A DNA stretch of 64,000 nucleotides from Thermoguttaceae bacterium (GTDB lineage: Bacteria > Planctomycetota > Planctomycetia > Pirellulales > Thermoguttaceae): the NCBI GenBank assembly GCA_017447865.1, contig JAFSMO010000072.1, positions 1 through 64,000 of the forward strand. The letters run 5' to 3'. Shown here piece after piece: positions 55,000 through 63,391 of the stretch (the first letter of the stretch is position 1; each line of letters begins with the position of its first letter). The notes beneath the pieces were generated by a model. It was not told the origin of the DNA and made no database searches. It saw only the letters and a list, made by a program, of their open reading frames with translations. Position numbers and translations under genes: made by a program.

Positions 55000-55950
55000 C
55001 TAGATCAGATCCATTTTCTGCAGACACTTGTACGTCAAAAATCCCACGATTCCCAAAAACAGGAAAAGGAGCGGATAGGAAACCGCCATGGGCATTTTGA
55101 AGTACTCCTCATTGAAGACGGTGAATTCCGACATTCCGCCGATCCCCGCGATCAGGTTCATCGGCATCATGATGAGCGAAATGACAGTCAGACGTTTCAT
55201 CAGGTTGCTCATGTTATTACCCATGAGCGAGATGCGGGCGTCGGTCATTTTCGTCATGATTGCCGTGGTGATCTGCGCCTCCTGACAGCACTGCGCGGAG
55301 TCCAGGCGAATGTCGTCAAGTATTTCTTTCTGCGATTCGTTGAATCCGAGCTTCTGCGTATTATTGTAAATGCGCTCGATCAGGGCGTTATTCCCGTTCA
55401 GGGCGCTGACGTAGTACGTCATGCTCTTTCCGAGACTGAAAAGCCTCATGAGCTGGTCCGAGTCCGCCGTCTCAATGACTTCTTCTTCCAACTGCTCCAT
55501 CGCCAGACTCATGCAGCGCAGATGCTCGTGGAAGTGCAGCGTCGTGCGATGCAGAACATTGATCAGAACGTCCCGAATGTCCTCGACCCGCATCGGCGCG
55601 TAGAGGAATTCCTTGAACGAAATGTCCTCGTTGAAAATGAAGAGCAGGCGGTCCTCGAAAATGACCGCGCCGAGGGACATGACCCGGGATTCGATCTCAC
55701 GGTCAATGATCCCAATGTGCATCGGATGCTTGCAGATCACGACGATTTTGTTGTCGCGGCTTTCGATTCGCGGCAGCTCGTTTTCGTCGAGTACCGATTG
55801 CAGCGTATGGATCCCCAAATGAAAATCGGTCTGAATGAACTTTTTTTCGATTTGGTCAGGCTCGGTGCATATAAGTACGGGGGCGGTATTGGCTTCCTGC
55901 TCGTCAGCTTCGACTAGTTTGCCGTTTTCAAAAACGTAGCCGGTAATCAT
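55000..55950 (-). CDS. CorA-like divalent cation transporter
   Basis: 316 residues. A large cytosolic N-terminal domain precedes two C-terminal transmembrane helices, the architecture of CorA magnesium/cobalt channels. The pore signature, normally YGMN, appears as GIGGMSEF (about residue 268), so Asn is Ser. This GMS form occurs in some CorA-type proteins and may change ion choice. Helices are about 250-266 and 290-310. It is 91 bp downstream of potD on the same strand, with a GAGAAAAGGA/TCCTTTTCTC hairpin (55985-56013) in the leader. Confidence 0.8.
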   Translation of the reverse strand: MITGYVFENGKLVEADEQEANTAPVLICTEPDQIEKKFIQTDFHLGIHTLQSVLDENELPRIESRDNKIVVICKHPMHIGIIDREIESRVMSLGAVIFEDRLLFIFNEDISFKEFLYAPMRVEDIRDVLINVLHRTTLHFHEHLRCMSLAMEQLEEEVIETADSDQLMRLFSLGKSMTYYVSALNGNNALIERIYNNTQKLGFNESQKEILDDIRLDSAQCCQEAQITTAIMTKMTDARISLMGNNMSNLMKRLTVISLIMMPMNLIAGIGGMSEFTVFNEEYFKMPMAVSYPLLFLFLGIVGFLTYKCLQKMDLI

Positions 55951-56041
55951 GTGAACCCCCTTTCTGGCTTTTTCAGGACCCCGAGAGAAAAGGATTCACG
56001 CCGTCCTTTTCTCCCGGAGGACTATAATTTCATCTTGAGAA

Positions 56042-57088
56042 TCAATCCTTCGCTTTGATTTCGTCCCAGATTTTGGTGTATTTCTTCGTGGCTTCTTCAT
56101 CGAGGTTTTTGGTGATGCAGAGTTTCTCTTTTACCTCATCAGAAAGGAGGAACCCCGGAATGGCCCGCGTCTCTTCCGAAACGCCGTCTTCCGCACCTTC
56201 CACGCAGACGTAGTACTTCGTGAACTCCATGTTGCGGGAGGCGTTGGTTTTGTCGCACATGAAATTAATGAAAGCGTGCGCCAATTCCACGTTTTGCGCG
56301 TTGCCCGGAATGACGAAATTGTCGATGCTGATGATCGCGCCTTCTTTCGGAATAACAAAACGAATATTATTATCCTCGGCCGTCATTTGCATGATGTCGC
56401 CGCCGTAGCCGTGAATGATGAAGTTCGCGCCAGAGTTGAGGTCCTGCTTCAGGTCATCGACCCCGAACTTCGCGATGTTTTTCTTCCAGGAGATCACGAG
56501 CTGCTTCGCTTCCTCGAGCTGCTGGTCGTCGGTGGAATTATTGTCGTAACCCAGAGTGATCAACGCTGCGCCGATCGTTTCCCGCATGTCGTCCAGCAGG
56601 GAAACACGCTTGACGTATTTCTGATTCTCGCAGTTGTAAACGGTCCAGGAATCTGGCAGAGGGTCACACTCGCTCACGAGGCAGCCGAGCCCAGTCACGC
56701 CGCCGTAATACGGAACCGCGTACTCGAAATTCGGGTCGCCGTTTTTCTCGGCCATCGCTTTGTCCGAGTTCTGGACCACGTTCGGGAGCTTCTTCGTGTC
56801 GAGCTTCTGAAGGAGATTCTCGTCGCGCATGGTTTCCACGGCGTAAGTCGTCGGGAGAATGACGTCATAATGAACGCTTCCCGTGCGGATCTTCGCGATC
56901 ATGTCCTCGTTGCTGTCGAAGGTTTCGAGCATGACGTGGCAGTCGAACTTCTTCTCAAAGTCGGAAACGACTTCCGGGTCGATATAGTCTTCCCACGTGT
57001 AGAAGTACAGAACGGGCTTGGACGGCCCGCAGCCAACCAAAAGGAGCAGGGCGAAGCAGGACAAAACAAACGCAAAGGATTTTTTCAT
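56042..57088 (-). CDS. potD: Spermidine/putrescine-binding lipoprotein PotD
   Basis: 348 residues from the ATG at 57088 (an upstream TTG codon is less likely). A lipoprotein signal ends LLLVGC, so the mature protein is anchored at the outer leaflet of the inner membrane. PotD-type motifs include LYFYTWEDYIDPEVVSDF, HYDVILPTTYAVE and IISIDNFVIPGNAQN. It should feed the PotABC transporter encoded at 25276-28204, about 28 kb away, an unusual separation. The gene lies between a Gfo/Idh gene and the CorA-like gene. Confidence 0.93.
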   Translation of the reverse strand: MKKSFAFVLSCFALLLLVGCGPSKPVLYFYTWEDYIDPEVVSDFEKKFDCHVMLETFDSNEDMIAKIRTGSVHYDVILPTTYAVETMRDENLLQKLDTKKLPNVVQNSDKAMAEKNGDPNFEYAVPYYGGVTGLGCLVSECDPLPDSWTVYNCENQKYVKRVSLLDDMRETIGAALITLGYDNNSTDDQQLEEAKQLVISWKKNIAKFGVDDLKQDLNSGANFIIHGYGGDIMQMTAEDNNIRFVIPKEGAIISIDNFVIPGNAQNVELAHAFINFMCDKTNASRNMEFTKYYVCVEGAEDGVSEETRAIPGFLLSDEVKEKLCITKNLDEEATKKYTKIWDEIKAKD

Positions 57089-57106
57089 CAAGCGACCTTT
57101 CTTTCA

Positions 57107-57166
57107 ATTAGGAATTAGGAGTTAGGAAATTTAATTATGAATTACGAATTATGAATTATGAATTAA
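57107..57166. repeat. AT-rich repeat family E between the Gfo/Idh and potD genes
   Basis: TTAGGAATTAGGAGTTAGG words followed by GAATTATGAATTATG words. It fills the 79-bp intergenic gap; no gene lies in it. Confidence 0.85.
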
Positions 57167-57167
57167 T

Positions 57168-58619
57168 TCAGATTTCCGGGACCACGAAACCTTCGCGGTA
57201 TTCGCGTTTCAGCAGGGCGTTGGCCGCATCGGCGCCGTCACCGGTGAATTTGCCGGCGGCTTCGTCGTACGTCAGCATGTCGCTCAGGACGATCGGCGAG
57301 TTTTCAAGCGTCAGGCCGTTTTTCCCAAGCAGGTCACCCATGTTCGCGAGGAGTTCTTCCCAGCGGCCGTCGGTCTTGCCGTTCAGAACGTCAGCGTTTT
57401 CCTGACGGTACGGCTTGCCGACCTGGAACGCGATGTTCGAGAAGTTGCACCACGCCACGACGTGATTGTGCAGCTCCACGTCGGCCGTCTGGATGGAACG
57501 GTCGTGGGCACGGATCGCGTCGAGGAAGTTTCTCTGGTGCTGGCCGCCCGAGTCGCCTTTGAACTCACGGATCACTTTGCCGTCGTACGTCACGGCCTTT
57601 CCGCGGCCGCGCTCGCCCCAGTACATGCCGCCCTCGCAGTACACGCAGTAGCCGCTTCCCGGGCCGGTGCACTTGCCGGCGGATTTGGAGTCGGGGCCTT
57701 CCGTGATGTTGGAAAGACCGATCACCATCGGGATCGAGCCGGTGTCGAACCAGACGAAGTGGACGTTCGGCGTTTCGCCCGCATCGTTGTACACGACCCG
57801 CGCGCCGCCGCCGAGGATGCGTTTCGGGTACGCCACCTTGTCGAGCAGGACGTTATTGATCGCATCGTCGAGGACGTGAACGCCCCAGTTGCCCATCTCG
57901 CCGGAACCGGTGTTCCAGTCCCAGTGCCAGTCGTAATGGAGTTTGTCGCGGAAGATCGGTTTGTCCTGCGCCGGGCCGAGCCAGAGATTGTAGTCCACTT
58001 CCGGCGGGATCGGGAGCGGCGTTTCCCGTTTGCCGATGGAGGCGCGGCGGCCGTAGCGGTTGACCGCAAGAGATTTGATCTCGCCCAGAGCTTTTTCTTC
58101 GTGGAGGAATTTTTTGATTTCGGCCTGCATCGGGTCACTGCGCTGCTGCGTGCCGACCTGGCAGATCACGTTGTATTTGCGCGAGGCTTTCACGACCTGG
58201 TCGCCTTCCCACTGGCTGTGCGAGAGGGGTTTTTCGACGTAAACGTGCTTGCCCGCCTGCATCGCCCAGATGCTCGCCAGACAGTGCCAGTGGTTACACG
58301 TGGAAACGTAAACCGCGTCGATGGAGGGATCGTCGAAGATTTTGCGCATGTCGCGGTAGCCGACGGAACCCGGAACGCGGGCAGTCGCCGCTGCGAGAAT
58401 ATTTTCGTCCACGTCGGAGAAGGCGCAGAGGTTCACGTCGCTCATCTTGCTGTAGCAGTTCAGATGGTCGCCGCCGCGCCAGCCGATGCCGATCCCGGCG
58501 ATGTTGATTTTTTCATTGGCTCCGGTCCCGGCCTGAATTGCGGGAGTGGGGAACAGAGAGGCGAGTGCTCCGGAGGCAAGCGAAACGCGGACGAACTGAC
58601 GACGATTCATGGAACGCAT
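57168..58619 (-). CDS. Tat-exported Gfo/Idh/MocA family oxidoreductase
   Basis: 483 residues. Twin-arginine signal NRRQFVRVSLASGAL ending PAIQA. The Rossmann fold starts INIAGIGIGWRGG and the dinucleotide-binding acid is likely D in AFSDVDENIL. The active-site signature VEKPLSHS (about residue 140) is intact, unlike that of the first Gfo/Idh protein. The second half includes WHWDWNTGSGEMGNWGVH, typical of Planctomycetota exported members. It uses bound NAD(P) to oxidise a sugar or polyol; substrate unknown. GAGGA precedes the start; the promoter is at 58676. Confidence 0.92.
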   Translation of the reverse strand: MRSMNRRQFVRVSLASGALASLFPTPAIQAGTGANEKINIAGIGIGWRGGDHLNCYSKMSDVNLCAFSDVDENILAAATARVPGSVGYRDMRKIFDDPSIDAVYVSTCNHWHCLASIWAMQAGKHVYVEKPLSHSQWEGDQVVKASRKYNVICQVGTQQRSDPMQAEIKKFLHEEKALGEIKSLAVNRYGRRASIGKRETPLPIPPEVDYNLWLGPAQDKPIFRDKLHYDWHWDWNTGSGEMGNWGVHVLDDAINNVLLDKVAYPKRILGGGARVVYNDAGETPNVHFVWFDTGSIPMVIGLSNITEGPDSKSAGKCTGPGSGYCVYCEGGMYWGERGRGKAVTYDGKVIREFKGDSGGQHQRNFLDAIRAHDRSIQTADVELHNHVVAWCNFSNIAFQVGKPYRQENADVLNGKTDGRWEELLANMGDLLGKNGLTLENSPIVLSDMLTYDEAAGKFTGDGADAANALLKREYREGFVVPEI

Positions 58620-58675
58620 GGTTTTTTTCCTCGTGGTTTGGGGTGGGGGAGAAAAAACAAAACAAATTATTACCT

Positions 58676-58704
58676 ATTATAAACGAAAAAGTCGTTTTTG
58701 AAAA
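58676..58704 (-). promoter_or_regulatory. Putative promoter of the Gfo/Idh gene (minus strand)
   Basis: Minus-strand TTTTCA (58704-58699) and a perfect TATAAT (58681-58676), spacer 17 bp, about 57 nt before the start. Confidence 0.55.
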
Positions 58705-58802
58705 GCCCCTAAGGCCGGATTTTTACTAAAAAAGTGAGAAAATATTGGGCAAATGAGCAGGATTCATACGAATCCGATGGATGAGGCGCCTTTCCAATGA
58801 AG

Positions 58803-58935
58803 AAGCCTCCCCTGAAAGGGGAGGTGCCCCGAAGGGGCGGAGGGGTTCCGGAACTGGTGAAAACCCGTCCTTTATTCCGACCCCCCCAGCCTCGCTTAGC
58901 TCGGCAGCCCCCCCCTCATGGGGGACTTTAATTTA
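58803..58935. repeat. Family G G/C-rich hairpin repeat
   Basis: CTCCCCT-gaa-AGGGGAG, GCCCC-gaa-GGGGC and a CCCCCTCATGGGGG palindrome near 58913-58924 follow priA on the minus strand. It looks like a degraded mobile hairpin element. Confidence 0.6.
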
Positions 58936-58943
58936 AAATCCGC

Positions 58944-61382
58944 TCAGAGCATTGCAAGCGGGTCCAGGTCGATGATCCACTGAATGTCCGAGGGGATCTT
59001 GGCTTCGGCTTGGATCTTTCGCAGGACTTCCACCAAAAACGGCCGGGAGTCGGAGTGGACCTGAATGTGGAACCGGTAAAAGTCCCGGAGCTTGACCACC
59101 GGGCAAGGGGCCGGGCCGAGGACCCGGAACGGCGGAATGCCGGGATTGGTGGCCGGCTGATTTGCGCCCCCCGCGAGGCGGATCTGCCCGGCGAGCGTTT
59201 CGGCGATCTTTTTTGTTTCCGCTTCGTTGGTCCCGCGAATGACGAGGCGGGCCAGCTCGCCGTAGGGCGGGTACTTCAGTTTCTGCCGCAGCGGCAGCGC
59301 GTAGCGGGCGAAGCCCAGGTAGTCGTGGCGGCAGGCGAACTGGATGGCTGGATTTTCGGGCTGGTACGACTGCACCAGAACGTTCCCGCCGGCGTCGCCG
59401 CGCCCGGTGCGCCCTGCGACCTGAGTGATGAGGTGGAACGTCCGTTCCTCCGCGCGGAAATCCGGCAGATGGAGCGCCGTATCGGCATTGATCACGCCGA
59501 CGAGCGTTACGTTCGGGAAATCCAGCCCTTTCGCGATCATTTGCGTTCCGAGCAAAATGTCGATTTGTCCCGCCCGGAACTGCGCGAACGCCTTCTCGTG
59601 CGCCCCGCGGGCCTGCATCGAGTCCGTGTCCATCCGCAGAACGCGCGCCTGCGGGAATCGCGTCTGGATTTCCTGCTCGAGTTTCTGCGTCCCCATGCCG
59701 GAGTAACGGATCGAGGGGCTTCCGCACTGCGGGCAGTTCTGCGGCGGCGCGGCGTGGTAGTCGCAGTAGTGGCACACGACTTCGTCCGTCACTTTGTGGT
59801 GCGTCAGGGAAATCTCGCAGTGGGGGCACGAAAGCACCGCTCCGCACGACGGGCACTGAATGTGCGTTGAGAAACCGCGGCGGTTCAGCAGGAGAATCAT
59901 TTGGTGCTTTTCGCTGAGGCACTCGTGCATCGCGACGTGGAGTTTCCGCCCGATCGCGCCGTTCGAAAGCGTGTCGCGAATGCGTAAATCCACGGTCGAA
60001 ACGTTCGGCAGGATCCGGTTTTTCACGCGTTCCGCAAGCGTCAGAAGCTGGTAGTCGCCGCGGCGTGCGTGCCAGTACGTCTCCAGCGTGGGCGTGGCGG
60101 AGCCGAGCAGGACCAGCGCGTTTTCCATTTTTCCACGCTGGATCGCCACCTCGCGGGCGTGGTAGCGCGGAGCCATGGAGTCCTGCTTGAAGCTCGTTTC
60201 GTGCTCCTCGTCGATGACGATCAGCCCCAGGCGCGGCGTCGGCGCAAAGACGGCACTCCGCGCGCCGATGATCACTTCCACGTCGCCGTGCAGGATCCGC
60301 TGCCACTCGTCGTGGCGCTGCGCGTCCGTCAGGTGCGAGTGCAGGACCGCGATGTTCTGGAAGCGGCTCCGGAAGCGCTGGACCGTCTGCGGCGTCAGGG
60401 CAATTTCCGGGACCAGAACGATCGCCTGGCGGCCCGTCCGGACTACTTCCCGGATCGCGTGAATGTAAACCTCCGTCTTTCCGCTTCCCGTCACGCCGTG
60501 CAAAAGGATCGGCTTCGGAGCCGTCCGGGCGTGAAGTGCTTCGCGGATCGTTTCCATTGCCGCCGCCTGTTCCGCGTTCAGGTCCAGATCCGCCTCATTG
60601 GAAAGGTCGGTCCCCTCGCCTCCGAAATCGCCTGCGCCGGTACGAACGCGGGCCTGCTGGGACTGGATCAGCCCCCGGTCACGCAGGAGTTTGATCGGCC
60701 CGAAAGAAACGTTTGCCCGGCGCGCAAGCTCGTCGTTCGTGAGCGGTTTCCCCCAGAGGATCAGCGTGCGCAGGATTTTTTCCTGCGTCGGCGTAAGGCG
60801 CAGTTCCTGCGGGATTTCGGTCTTCTGCTGCGCTTTGCGGGCCTTGGCGTCGGCGGCCGACTCAAACGCGGCGTAGGAAACCGGCTTCTTTTCCTCTTCG
60901 GCCTCTTTTTTCAGGAGGTCCAACGCTTTGCGGCCCTGCGCCGAAACGGAGAGCAAAACGGCCATTCGGGTCCCGGCCTGATCCCGGACGCCGGCGGGAA
61001 GAATGCACTGGAGGACCGCGCCCCACGAGCAGAGGTAAAACTCGCTGATCCAGCGCGTCAGTTCGAGCATCGTGGGGGAAATAAGCGGTTTTTCGTCCAG
61101 AATTTTCAGGAAATATTTGAGTTTTACCCGTGATTTCTGGACCGAGTGCACGTCCACGCAGAAAGCCTCGCACGGGCGGTTTGACTTTCCGAGCGGGACC
61201 TGAAGGCGCATTCCCCGCTGGACTTTGCCGACCCAGGCGGGCGGGACCGCGTAGTCGAGCGGTTTCTCGATCCCCTCGGCGAAAACGACGCTCACGGCGG
61301 GAATTTCCTCGCCGGCGGCATCATCGTCCCACGGATTTGGCGGGTCTTTCGGAGTTTCAAAAAGGAAAAGCTGATCGTCCAC
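58944..61382 (-). CDS. priA: Primosomal helicase PriA
   Basis: 812 residues beginning with GTG (no ATG nearby; no clear Shine-Dalgarno). PriA restarts stalled replication forks. Walker A is GVTGSGKTEVY (about residue 297), Walker B is IDEEHE and motif III is LGSATPTLET. The zinc-binding block CPSC...CPHC...CHYC...CPQC (about 520-570) and IGTQMIAKGLDFPNV are diagnostic. The N-terminal DNA-binding domain begins near residue 28 (VSVVFAEGIEKPLDYAVP). A C-terminal domain closes the protein (FHIQVHSDSRPFLVEVL). Confidence 0.95.
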   Translation of the reverse strand: MDDQLFLFETPKDPPNPWDDDAAGEEIPAVSVVFAEGIEKPLDYAVPPAWVGKVQRGMRLQVPLGKSNRPCEAFCVDVHSVQKSRVKLKYFLKILDEKPLISPTMLELTRWISEFYLCSWGAVLQCILPAGVRDQAGTRMAVLLSVSAQGRKALDLLKKEAEEEKKPVSYAAFESAADAKARKAQQKTEIPQELRLTPTQEKILRTLILWGKPLTNDELARRANVSFGPIKLLRDRGLIQSQQARVRTGAGDFGGEGTDLSNEADLDLNAEQAAAMETIREALHARTAPKPILLHGVTGSGKTEVYIHAIREVVRTGRQAIVLVPEIALTPQTVQRFRSRFQNIAVLHSHLTDAQRHDEWQRILHGDVEVIIGARSAVFAPTPRLGLIVIDEEHETSFKQDSMAPRYHAREVAIQRGKMENALVLLGSATPTLETYWHARRGDYQLLTLAERVKNRILPNVSTVDLRIRDTLSNGAIGRKLHVAMHECLSEKHQMILLLNRRGFSTHIQCPSCGAVLSCPHCEISLTHHKVTDEVVCHYCDYHAAPPQNCPQCGSPSIRYSGMGTQKLEQEIQTRFPQARVLRMDTDSMQARGAHEKAFAQFRAGQIDILLGTQMIAKGLDFPNVTLVGVINADTALHLPDFRAEERTFHLITQVAGRTGRGDAGGNVLVQSYQPENPAIQFACRHDYLGFARYALPLRQKLKYPPYGELARLVIRGTNEAETKKIAETLAGQIRLAGGANQPATNPGIPPFRVLGPAPCPVVKLRDFYRFHIQVHSDSRPFLVEVLRKIQAEAKIPSDIQWIIDLDPLAML

Positions 61383-61527
61383 GAGAATATTTTAATATTT
61401 TTTCCAATGAAATGAGTCGTTGGGAGTTCAAAATCAGGCGCTGGCGCAAACCCCACGACCGGGGGATCCAGACAGGCAGAAAAGTTCTGAAAGTGCATTT
61501 TAGCAAAAATCTTCCAAAATGCAAGAG

Positions 61528-61539
61528 TTCCGGCCGGAA
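61528..61539. other. Perfect 12-bp palindrome
   Basis: TTCCGGCCGGAA between priA and the 560-residue protein gene, 40 bp before a promoter. A possible operator, with no direct evidence. Confidence 0.3.
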
Positions 61540-61578
61540 AATTCTCAAAAAACCTGAAAAAGTTTCCGGGAAGCCCTC

Positions 61579-61606
61579 TTGAAAGAAGTCGAAACTGCGG
61601 TATAAT
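61579..61606 (+). promoter_or_regulatory. Sigma-70 promoter of the 560-residue membrane protein gene
   Basis: TTGAAA at 61579-61584 and perfect TATAAT at 61601-61606, spacer 16 bp. Leader about 40 nt. Confidence 0.75.
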
Positions 61607-61653
61607 AAAAATGATCGTGTTTTTTCCTGCAAATCCCTCAGAAAAATCGTACC

Positions 61654-63336
61654 ATGAAATCCGCTCCATTTTCCAAAAGACCTAAACGTTTCTGGAATTC
61701 CCGGCCAATCGTGCAGATTTACCGGGTTTTGAGACGTTACGTTTCCCTGCGGTGGTGGGTGAAACGGTCCTGGAAGACCAAGGTGCAGCTGCTCATCGGG
61801 TTGACCGCTTTGCTGCTTCTCGTTCTTTCGCTCGCGGCATGGTACGTTTTTCAGAAAGAGCAATCCAAAATCGCGAATAATTTTCTCCGGCTCCAGCTTT
61901 TCGGCCCTCAGGAGATTTTCCTCCAGCCTCCCGGCAGTCCCAAGGACACGCCAAAGTCGAATTTTTGTCCGTATTATCTTGAGGTGCGTCGGCCGTATGG
62001 GGGCGCGCTCGCGAACGTCCGGGTCGAAGCCTCGTTTCAGACGCCCGACGACGCTCCGTTCTGGTTTCTTTCGGATGTGACGAATCGGGAGGGACGGTTT
62101 CAGCTCGACGTCCCGGACATGCAGATGCCGGAGCGGGTGAAATTAAAGATCCACGCGGAAGACGGTAAAAAAAGCGCCGATTTCACCGCGTTCCTGAAGG
62201 CACAAACTCTTCACGAATCTGAACCTCAGCCTGAAACCGTTTCGGAAGATTCTTTTTTGCTTGAGGATCGACCGCTTGACTCGATTGTGCCCCAATTGGA
62301 ATCCGCTCCGGAAAAACCGCTTTCGCTGGTGATCCCTCATCGGGTCTTTGAGAATCCGGAGCTTTCCTTTTCGGTTTTAACTTCGGAAGAAGAGTTTCAT
62401 CCCGTTTTTGTGGGCGTCTGGCAGAATGGGAAACTTTTGATCTGCCGGCCGCTTTTGGCGCGAAAAGAGTGGCGATACGCAGCGCTTTCCCTTCCTGAAA
62501 ATGCTTTCGGAATGTTCTCGGTGCTTCTGATCGACTCGGCCGTCTCCCCGCCGCGGGTGCTCCAGCACGAACTGATTTACCGTTTGCCGCCGCAGGATCC
62601 GGAACGTGAAGCGGCTCAGCGTGCTTTTTTGCGTTCGTATGCGAACAGTCTGAACACGCCGGAGTTTCGCGCGGAAAAACAGTCGCTGGAGTTCCTGCCC
62701 GGCGAACTGGCGGAGCCGGTTGAAGGGACCGATTCGGAAAACTCCGCGCTTTTGGCAGCTGCGGACCGTTTGCTCGGCGGGACGATCGTGACGAAGCCGA
62801 CTCTTGGGCCCGGATTAGCGCTACCGGAGTTGGAGCCGATGAGCCGGCTGATGGCGCAGCTGGACCAGCTTTCAGCCATCCAGCCTTTCGTTCCTCCGCC
62901 GGAGATGAGTTACAATCCGGAAAGTATTCGCTCGCTCATGGATCGGGCCTTGAAACTGCAGGGGCTTTTCCTGCGGCGGAATTTGGCCTCGCAGACGGTT
63001 CAGGCGCAGTATGCTCCGAGTCTGCCGGTCGTGTTTGACAGTCTGAGCGTCCAGGAGGAAAGCTACAGGATGGCGGTCCAGAAGTTCCGTCTGAACGTCA
63101 AAAAACGGCTTGGAAGTCTGGTCTGCCTGATCCTTTGCTCGGCGCTTTGCCTGGTCGTGATGATGCTCATGATGACGATTCTGGGCCTCCCGACCGACTG
63201 GCGGAACTGGATGCTGACGTTCTGCGTGGTCCTGCTCGCAATGGGACTTGCGACGGTCATTTCGTCGCAGTCCGACGTGGATTCCGCCGGGGAAAGCGTT
63301 CACTACGCGATTTTCGAGGGCGTTCCGGGACCGTAG
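61654..63336 (+). CDS. Unrecognised membrane-anchored protein
   Basis: 560 residues; I do not recognise a family. A positively charged N-terminus (about 45 residues) precedes one transmembrane helix (about 46-66). A beta-rich stretch follows, with YYLEVRRPYGGALANVRVEASF and a DVTNREGRFQLDVPD segment like carboxypeptidase regulatory or Ig-like domains (about residues 105-170). A disordered, Glu/Pro-rich part follows (190-235), then more folded sequence, a possible coiled region (430-490), and two C-terminal hydrophobic helices (about 502-527 and 532-550). It may be an envelope-spanning protein in which the N- and C-terminal helices both enter the inner membrane. Codon use is less GC-rich than for neighbours. 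Confidence 0.6.
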   Translation: MKSAPFSKRPKRFWNSRPIVQIYRVLRRYVSLRWWVKRSWKTKVQLLIGLTALLLLVLSLAAWYVFQKEQSKIANNFLRLQLFGPQEIFLQPPGSPKDTPKSNFCPYYLEVRRPYGGALANVRVEASFQTPDDAPFWFLSDVTNREGRFQLDVPDMQMPERVKLKIHAEDGKKSADFTAFLKAQTLHESEPQPETVSEDSFLLEDRPLDSIVPQLESAPEKPLSLVIPHRVFENPELSFSVLTSEEEFHPVFVGVWQNGKLLICRPLLARKEWRYAALSLPENAFGMFSVLLIDSAVSPPRVLQHELIYRLPPQDPEREAAQRAFLRSYANSLNTPEFRAEKQSLEFLPGELAEPVEGTDSENSALLAAADRLLGGTIVTKPTLGPGLALPELEPMSRLMAQLDQLSAIQPFVPPPEMSYNPESIRSLMDRALKLQGLFLRRNLASQTVQAQYAPSLPVVFDSLSVQEESYRMAVQKFRLNVKKRLGSLVCLILCSALCLVVMMLMMTILGLPTDWRNWMLTFCVVLLAMGLATVISSQSDVDSAGESVHYAIFEGVPGP

Positions 63337-63351
63337 TTTTTAGTTCCTGAT

Positions 63352-63388
63352 TTAATTACGCATTACGCATTCCTAATTCCTAATTGAA
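63352..63388. repeat. AT-rich repeat family E before ubiE
   Basis: ATTACGCATTACGCATTCC followed by TAATTCC words directly upstream of the ubiE start; a spacer repeat like those at 11554, 50561 and 57107. Confidence 0.75.
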
Positions 63389-63391
63389 CCG

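Larger units (their letters stand above)
58620..58943. other. Intergenic region between priA and the Gfo/Idh gene
   Basis: 324 bp, no gene. It holds the Gfo/Idh promoter and a repeat-rich stretch (58803-58935) just downstream of priA. Confidence 0.7.
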
